A stretch of DNA of 64,000 nucleotides from Yoonia sp035117555 (lineage in GTDB: Bacteria; Pseudomonadota; Alphaproteobacteria; Rhodobacterales; Rhodobacteraceae). Location: positions 62,001-126,000 of the forward strand of contig NZ_JAYKPK010000004.1 in the NCBI RefSeq assembly GCF_035117555.1, given 5' to 3'. A program made the position numbers and the translations under genes. The notes under the pieces are model-generated. The model saw nothing but the letters and a program-made list of their open reading frames with translations, did no database searches and was not told the DNA's origin. Of this stretch, positions 59,246-64,000 are shown piece after piece; positions within the stretch are counted from its first letter, which is position 1, and the number at the start of each line of letters is the position of its first letter.

Positions 59246-60823
59246 ATGGCGCGTGTTGCTTTTATCTTGTTGTGCCACAAAAACCCTGACGCGATCCTGC
59301 GGCAGGTCGCACAGCTCACGGCGGCAGGGGATTATGTCGCGATCCATTTCGATGCCTCTGCTTGCGCAAAGGAGTACCGCAAGATCAAGGATGGGGTCGT
59401 GGGCAACCCCAATGTCACCTTTGCCAAACGCCGTGTCAAATGCGGTTGGGGCGAATGGAGCCTTGTCGAAGCCACTTTGCGCACGGTCGAAGCCGCGCTG
59501 GCCGCTTTTGACCGCGCGACCCATTTCTACATGGTGTCGGGTGATTGCATGCCGATCAAATCGGCCCGCTACGCCCATCAGTTTCTGGACGATTCTGACA
59601 AGGATTATATCGAAAGTTTCGATTTCTTTGACAGTTACTGGATCAAGACGGGCTTTCGCGAAGAACGGCTGATCTATCGCCATTACTTTAACGAACGCAC
59701 GCAGAAACGCCGGTTTTATGCCTCTTTCGCGGTGCAGAAACGTCTGGGGCTGACCCGGGCCATTCCTGCGGATCTGCAGGTCATGATCGGCAGCCAATGG
59801 TGGTGCCTGCGCCGCCGCACGATTGAGGCGGTGATGGATTTCATCGACGCGCGCCCGGATGTGATGCGGTTCTTCCGGACCACTTGGATCCCGGATGAGA
59901 CGTTTTTTCAGACCCTCGTGCGCCATCTGATCCCGGGGCGCGAGATTGAAAGCCGGACGCTGACGTTTTTGATGTTCACCGATTACGGGATGCCGCTGAC
60001 GTTCTACAATGATCATCTGGAATTGCTGTTGGGGCAGGATGCGCTTTTCGCGCGCAAGATCAGTGCCGAGGCGGATCGGCTGAAACAGGCGCTGGGGGTG
60101 CTTTATGCCAGCGACCGGACAGATTTTGCGATCTCGCAAGAGGGGCGCAATCTGTTTCGCTTTCTTACGCAGCGGGGACGCGAAGGCCGCCGCTTTGCAC
60201 CGCGCCTGTGGGAGGCGGATACGACGCTGGGTCGGGGCCGCGAATTGCTGATCGTCTCGTGCAAAAAATGGCATGTCGCCAAGAGATTCGTCGCCGCCGT
60301 GCGCGCGCAGACGGAGATTCCGGCCTTTGAATATCTGTTCAACGAGGAAGACAGCAGCCTGCCGGATCTGGGCGGGATCGAAAAAAGCCTTGAAAAGCGC
60401 GGGCGTCATCGCCGTGCCTTCATGCGGTTGCTGTTTGGGCAGACCCAAAGTGATCGTCTGATCATCTGTCTGGATACGTCCAGTCTGGATCTGATCATGG
60501 ATTTTTTCACCGATCAGGCCACGATCAGGCTGCTGGAGGTCGATTGCAGTTTCACCGATGACTATCTGGCGGGCCATGCTGTGCGTGTCGGGCTGGCGGG
60601 GCCGCAATCATCCCCCGCTGCGGTGGCCCGCTTGCTTCCCACGATCCGCCGTGACATCGTGCATGAGCGGAATGCGATCCGTGATCTGGGATTTGAAAAT
60701 GCCAGCCGCCTGCGCGAAAAAGCCCCCGCCGCTGAAAATGCTGTCGCGGTTTCCCGATTCCTGAGCGTGGATCAGGAAAAAGCCTTGGCCCTGGCGCGCA
60801 CCCCTTACCTATTTGTTGATTGA
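59246..60823 (+). CDS. Core-2/I-branching-type glycosyltransferase with DUF5928-like tail
   Basis: A 525-residue cytoplasmic protein. The first about 280 residues are a GT14 'Branch' domain (ARVAFILLCHKNPDAIL; YVAIHFDAS; GWGEWSLVEATLRTVEAAL; FYMVSGDCMPIKS; GSQWWCLRRRTIEAVM), the family of beta-1,6-GlcNAc and xylosyl transferases. The rest (from about 300) is a second domain seen in Rhodobacterales proteins called DUF5928, function unknown, with LIVSCKKWHVAKRF. The ATG at 59246 is preferred over a TTG three codons earlier. It is divergent from the sulfotransferase and overlaps the frame before the HIT gene. Confidence 0.83.
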   Translation: MARVAFILLCHKNPDAILRQVAQLTAAGDYVAIHFDASACAKEYRKIKDGVVGNPNVTFAKRRVKCGWGEWSLVEATLRTVEAALAAFDRATHFYMVSGDCMPIKSARYAHQFLDDSDKDYIESFDFFDSYWIKTGFREERLIYRHYFNERTQKRRFYASFAVQKRLGLTRAIPADLQVMIGSQWWCLRRRTIEAVMDFIDARPDVMRFFRTTWIPDETFFQTLVRHLIPGREIESRTLTFLMFTDYGMPLTFYNDHLELLLGQDALFARKISAEADRLKQALGVLYASDRTDFAISQEGRNLFRFLTQRGREGRRFAPRLWEADTTLGRGRELLIVSCKKWHVAKRFVAAVRAQTEIPAFEYLFNEEDSSLPDLGGIEKSLEKRGRHRRAFMRLLFGQTQSDRLIICLDTSSLDLIMDFFTDQATIRLLEVDCSFTDDYLAGHAVRVGLAGPQSSPAAVARLLPTIRRDIVHERNAIRDLGFENASRLREKAPAAENAVAVSRFLSVDQEKALALARTPYLFVD

Positions 60824-60831
60824 GGAAGCTG

Positions 60832-61194
60832 ATGGACTTTGCCTATGACGACCAGAATATCTTTGCCAAAATCCTGCGCGGGGAAATCCCCAACCAGACA
60901 ATCTATGAAAATGACCATGCCTTGGCGTTCAATGACATCAACCCGCAGGCGCCGGTGCATGTGCTGGTGATTCCAAAGGGCGCCTATGTCAGTCTGGATC
61001 ATTTCGCGCGGGATGCATCGTCCGCGGAACAGGCCGGATTCATGCAGGCCGTGGCAGAGGTATGCCGCCTGACCGATGTGTCACAAGGGTTTCGCGCGAT
61101 TGCCAATACCCGCAGCCATGGCGTGCAGGATGTGCCGCATTACCATCTGCATATCATCGGCGGCAAACAATTGGGCCGGATGCTGCAGGGCTGA
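60832..61194 (+). CDS. HIT-family nucleotide-binding protein
   Basis: A 120-residue histidine-triad hydrolase (Hint type) acting on nucleoside phosphoramidates or similar. The active site is H103-Y-H105-L-H107 in VPHYHLHIIGG; FAKILRGEIP at the N-terminus is the standard Hint block. GAGGAAG precedes the ATG at 60832. It starts eight bases after the glycosyltransferase stop. Confidence 0.94.
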   Translation: MDFAYDDQNIFAKILRGEIPNQTIYENDHALAFNDINPQAPVHVLVIPKGAYVSLDHFARDASSAEQAGFMQAVAEVCRLTDVSQGFRAIANTRSHGVQDVPHYHLHIIGGKQLGRMLQG

Positions 61195-61212
61195 CCTGCC
61201 GCGCGGGGTGTA

Positions 61213-62142
61213 TTACCCCGAAGACGTCAGCGACAGGAACACATCTTCCAGATCCGCCTCGCGGCTTTGCACGTCTTTGATGGTGATGCCGGCCTCGCGG
61301 ACCAGTGACAGGATCGCATCGGCGGGCGTGGCCCCGGCGCTATAGGTAAAGCTGAGCTTGCCATCGGCATGCTGCTGGCCGGTGATCCCTGTCGGCAATG
61401 GGGGCAGTGTGGCGGGGCCAGTCGGCGTGATCACCAGCGTCTTGCTATCCAGCCGCCCCAGCAGATTGGCCGTGCTGTCGCGGATCACCACCTGACCATG
61501 GTTGATGATGGCGATATCGTCGCACATCGCCTGCGCCTCTTCCAGATAATGGGTGGTCAGGATGATGGTCATCCCATCCTCGTTCAATTTGCGCACATTG
61601 TCCCAAAGCATGTTGCGCAAGGCGATATCGACACCTGCGGTGGGTTCATCCAGCACCAGAATCTGCGGTGAATGCACCAGCGCTTTGCCCAAGAGCAACC
61701 TGCGCCGCATGCCGCCGGACAGCGACCTTGCATAGGCATCGGCCTTATCCGCCAGCCCGATCAGTTCCAGAATTTCCTTGGTCCGCCGTTGCGATTTCGG
61801 CACACCGTAAAGTCCGGCCTGCACGTCCAACGACCCGCCGGGGGTGAAGAACGGATCAAGGTTGGGTTCCTGCGGCATGATCCCGATGGCGGCGCGCGAC
61901 TGGCGCGGGTTCTTGTCCTGATCAAAGCCCCAGATTTTCACCGATCCGGCGGATTTCACCACCAGCCCCGCCAGAATATTGATCAAGGTGGATTTGCCTG
62001 CACCATTCGGGCCGAGCAGGCCAAAGATCGATCCGCGCGGGATATTCAGGTCGATGCCTTTCAGCGCCTCATGCGCGGGGGCGCGTTTGGTGGCGGCATA
62101 GGTCTTTTTCAGCCCGGTGATTTCGATGGCGTTGTCGGTCAT
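61213..62142 (-). CDS. ABC transporter ATP-binding protein (ABC-2 / NodI-DrrA type)
   Basis: ATPase subunit of 309 residues for an ABC-2-type exporter. Walker A GPNGAGKST (44-52), signature LSGGMRRR, Walker B LVLDEPTAGVD and the switch TTHYLEEA are all present. The C-terminal 80 residues are the usual accessory domain of DrrA-like ATPases. The partner permease is not in the window. It is divergent from the zinc-finger gene. Confidence 0.9.
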   Translation of the reverse strand: MTDNAIEITGLKKTYAATKRAPAHEALKGIDLNIPRGSIFGLLGPNGAGKSTLINILAGLVVKSAGSVKIWGFDQDKNPRQSRAAIGIMPQEPNLDPFFTPGGSLDVQAGLYGVPKSQRRTKEILELIGLADKADAYARSLSGGMRRRLLLGKALVHSPQILVLDEPTAGVDIALRNMLWDNVRKLNEDGMTIILTTHYLEEAQAMCDDIAIINHGQVVIRDSTANLLGRLDSKTLVITPTGPATLPPLPTGITGQQHADGKLSFTYSAGATPADAILSLVREAGITIKDVQSREADLEDVFLSLTSSG

Positions 62143-62228
62143 GCTGGTCTTTCCCCTTTGCCGCGGCTGCGGTATAGGGTGCTACATAAGGCGGGCAGCG
62201 CCCCGCGGCAATCAGACAGGCCAGATCC

Positions 62229-62408
62229 ATGACCACACCCGCCCCGGAAACCCGCATTGTGAACGACTGGCGCGTCGCCTGTGATGGCGGTGCAGGCGGG
62301 CTTGGCCATCCGCGCGTCTGGCTGCAAATCCCTGATCAGCGCGGCTGGGTCGAATGCCCCTATTGCGATGCGCGGCTGATTCACAAGGATTTCGAAGGCA
62401 AGGTCTGA
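62229..62408 (+). CDS. small CHCC-type zinc-finger protein
   Basis: A 59-residue protein of the zf-CHCC family found as a subunit of complex I (13-kDa type) in mitochondria and as a free protein in alphaproteobacteria. The zinc ligands read C18, H27, C43 and C46 (VACDGG, GLGHPRVWL, CPYCDARLI). The open frame is too short for many ORF finders but is clean from ATG to TGA. It lies 38 bases before polA. Confidence 0.85.
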   Translation: MTTPAPETRIVNDWRVACDGGAGGLGHPRVWLQIPDQRGWVECPYCDARLIHKDFEGKV

Positions 62409-62446
62409 GTCCCGCTCAGGCCATCACATCATCACGGAGATCAGAT

Positions 62447-64000
62447 ATGGCACCCACATTCGGCAAAGGCTGTCATCTGCATCTGATCGACGGTTCCGCC
62501 TTCATCTTTCGCGCCTATCACGCCTTGCCGCCGCTGACGCGCAAGTCGGACGGCTTGCCTGTCGGCGCGGTCAGCGGCTTTGTGAATATGCTGCAACGCT
62601 ATGTCGAAAATAACAGCGGGGCCGATGCGGCGACCCATGTGGCGGTGATTTTCGACAAGGGCAGCCATACATTCCGCAATGATATGTTTGACCAATACAA
62701 GGCCAATCGCGAGGCGATGCCAGAGGATCTGCGCCCGCAGATCCCGCTGACCCGCGCCGCGACCCGCGCCTTCAACATCGCCTGTGAAGAGGTCGAAGGG
62801 TTCGAGGCGGATGATATCATCGCCACCCTTGCGCATCAGGCACGTAATGCCGGGGGCCGTGTCACCATCGTCAGTTCTGACAAGGATCTGATGCAATTGG
62901 TCGGCGACGGTGTCGAAATGCTCGACCCAATGAAGAACAAACGCATCGACCGCGACGGCGTGTTCGAAAAATTCGGCGTGTTCCCTGACCGCGTGGTCGA
63001 TGTACAGGCGCTGGCAGGCGATTCGGTTGACAACGTGCCGGGCGCGCCGGGCATCGGGATCAAGACCGCCGCCTTGCTGATCAACGAATTTGGCGATCTG
63101 GAAAGCCTTTTGGACCGCGCGGGCGAGATCAAGCAGCCTAAACGGCGCGAGACGTTGATCGATCACCGCGCGCAGATTGAGCTGTCCAAGAAACTGGTGC
63201 AGCTTGATTGCGACATGGCGCTGGATTTCGGGCTGGATGATCTGGAAATCCGCCCGCCAGAGACCGAGGTGCTGCTGGCGTTTCTGGCCGAGATGGAATT
63301 CCGCACCGTCACCAAACGGATCGCTGACAAGCTGGGGGTCGAGGCCCCTGCGATTGAGGCGAGCGCGCCTGTGGCCAGCAGTGCTTTGCCCGAGGTCGTG
63401 CCGTTTGATCCCGACAGCTATGAATGCGTGCGCGATGCCGCGGCCCTGCAAATCTGGATCGACCGGATTTATGAGGCGGGCCATGTCGCGGTGGATACCG
63501 AAACCACCGCATTGGATGAAATGCGCGCCGATCTGGTGGGGATTTCGCTTTGCGTGAACGCGGGGCAAGCCTGTTACATCCCGCTGGCGCATAAGGCGGG
63601 ATCGGATGATCTGTTCGGGTCCGACAAACGTGCCGATGGGCAGATGGCAATGGCCGACTGCCTTGCCCTGCTCAAACCCGTGCTGGAGGATGCCAGCATC
63701 CTGAAAATCGGGCAGAACATGAAATATGACGCCAAGATTTTCGCGCTGCTGGACATTCATGTCGCGCCCATTGATGACACGATGCTGATGTCTTACGCGA
63801 TGCATGCGGGTCTGCATAATCACGGCATGGATGTGCTATCCGAACGTTATCTGGGTCACACCCCGATCCCCATCAAGCCGCTTTTGGGCAGTGGCAAATC
63901 CGCTATCACCTTTGACCGCGTGCCGGTTGATGATGCCGTGAAATATGCCGCCGAGGATGCCGATATCACCCTGCGGCTGTGGCAGATGTTCAAACCGCAA
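62447..64000 (+). CDS. polA: DNA polymerase I, 3'-truncated by the window
   Basis: Repair and Okazaki-fragment polymerase. The 518 visible codons hold the 5'-3' exonuclease domain (LIDGSAFIFRAYHALPP; FDKGSHTFRNDMFDQYK; EVEGFEADDIIATLA; VSSDKDLMQLV; GDSVDNVPGAPGIGIKTAA) and most of the 3'-5' proofreading domain with intact catalytic residues (D350 and E352 in VAVDTETT; IGQNMKYD; YAAEDADITL). The polymerase domain lies beyond the window. The active proofreading site separates it from Taq-like enzymes that have lost it. GGAGA precedes the ATG. Confidence 0.96.
   Translation, partial: MAPTFGKGCHLHLIDGSAFIFRAYHALPPLTRKSDGLPVGAVSGFVNMLQRYVENNSGADAATHVAVIFDKGSHTFRNDMFDQYKANREAMPEDLRPQIPLTRAATRAFNIACEEVEGFEADDIIATLAHQARNAGGRVTIVSSDKDLMQLVGDGVEMLDPMKNKRIDRDGVFEKFGVFPDRVVDVQALAGDSVDNVPGAPGIGIKTAALLINEFGDLESLLDRAGEIKQPKRRETLIDHRAQIELSKKLVQLDCDMALDFGLDDLEIRPPETEVLLAFLAEMEFRTVTKRIADKLGVEAPAIEASAPVASSALPEVVPFDPDSYECVRDAAALQIWIDRIYEAGHVAVDTETTALDEMRADLVGISLCVNAGQACYIPLAHKAGSDDLFGSDKRADGQMAMADCLALLKPVLEDASILKIGQNMKYDAKIFALLDIHVAPIDDTMLMSYAMHAGLHNHGMDVLSERYLGHTPIPIKPLLGSGKSAITFDRVPVDDAVKYAAEDADITLRLWQMFKPQ

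Overview
The window reads as chromosomal DNA of a Rhodobacterales (roseobacter-type) alphaproteobacterium. This is inferred from the sequence. It is GC-rich (hand-counted lines near 60% G+C). It carries a class I lysyl-tRNA synthetase, the alphaproteobacterial division regulator MipZ, a separate F0-only ATP synthase operon (atpI-B-E-F'-F), an rpsP-rimM-trmD-rplS-rpmE block, and short interspersed repeats sitting at gene ends. No rRNA, tRNA, insertion sequence, prophage or CRISPR array was seen. Both ends cut genes: an M3 peptidase on the left and polA on the right.

Layout. 0-8.9 kb: peptidase, CDF metal transporter, a 2-hydroxyacid dehydrogenase, a dimethylglycine/sarcosine dehydrogenase-like enzyme, and a DauA-like D-amino acid dehydrogenase coupled to an aldo/keto reductase. 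9-12.4 kb: a translationally coupled carbohydrate set (YghZ-type reductase, GH43 beta-xylosidase, PD40 propeller protein). 12.5-19.6 kb: nadD, a PBP4-type carboxypeptidase, a TerB-like protein, lysK, a DUF4864 protein and a large beta-helix protein. 19.7-25.9 kb: a full urease locus (ureD-A-B-C-E-F-G), interrupted by an antisense 33-codon membrane-peptide frame before ureC and by two small non-urease genes before ureE. 26-36.7 kb: an HPF-like protein, an MscS channel, and leuC, leuD and leuB. A lower-GC two-gene cassette (DUF4365 plus an unknown protein) is spliced between leuC and leuD. 36.7-44.2 kb: DMT transporter, glutamate-synthase-like protein, mipZ, DEAD-box helicase, map and a 24-residue membrane peptide. 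43.6-48.3 kb: the ribosomal-protein/tRNA-modification block with chorismate mutase and ffh. 48.4-53.8 kb: regulators and the F0 operon. 53.9-64 kb: OmpA-like lipoprotein, Ada-like repair protein, nth, adenosine kinase, sulfotransferase and branching glycosyltransferase, HIT protein, ABC ATPase, a zinc-finger protein and polA.

Most of this is ordinary housekeeping. The parts worth a second look are the leuC-[DUF4365-unknown]-leuD cassette (a candidate undescribed nuclease-partner or defence module), three tiny membrane proteins with good ribosome binding sites, a 17-residue insertion in UreC, two families of intergenic repeats, and an operator-like inverted repeat between the divergent aldo/keto reductase genes. 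Motif positions and spacings were counted by hand; function beyond the named families is inference.
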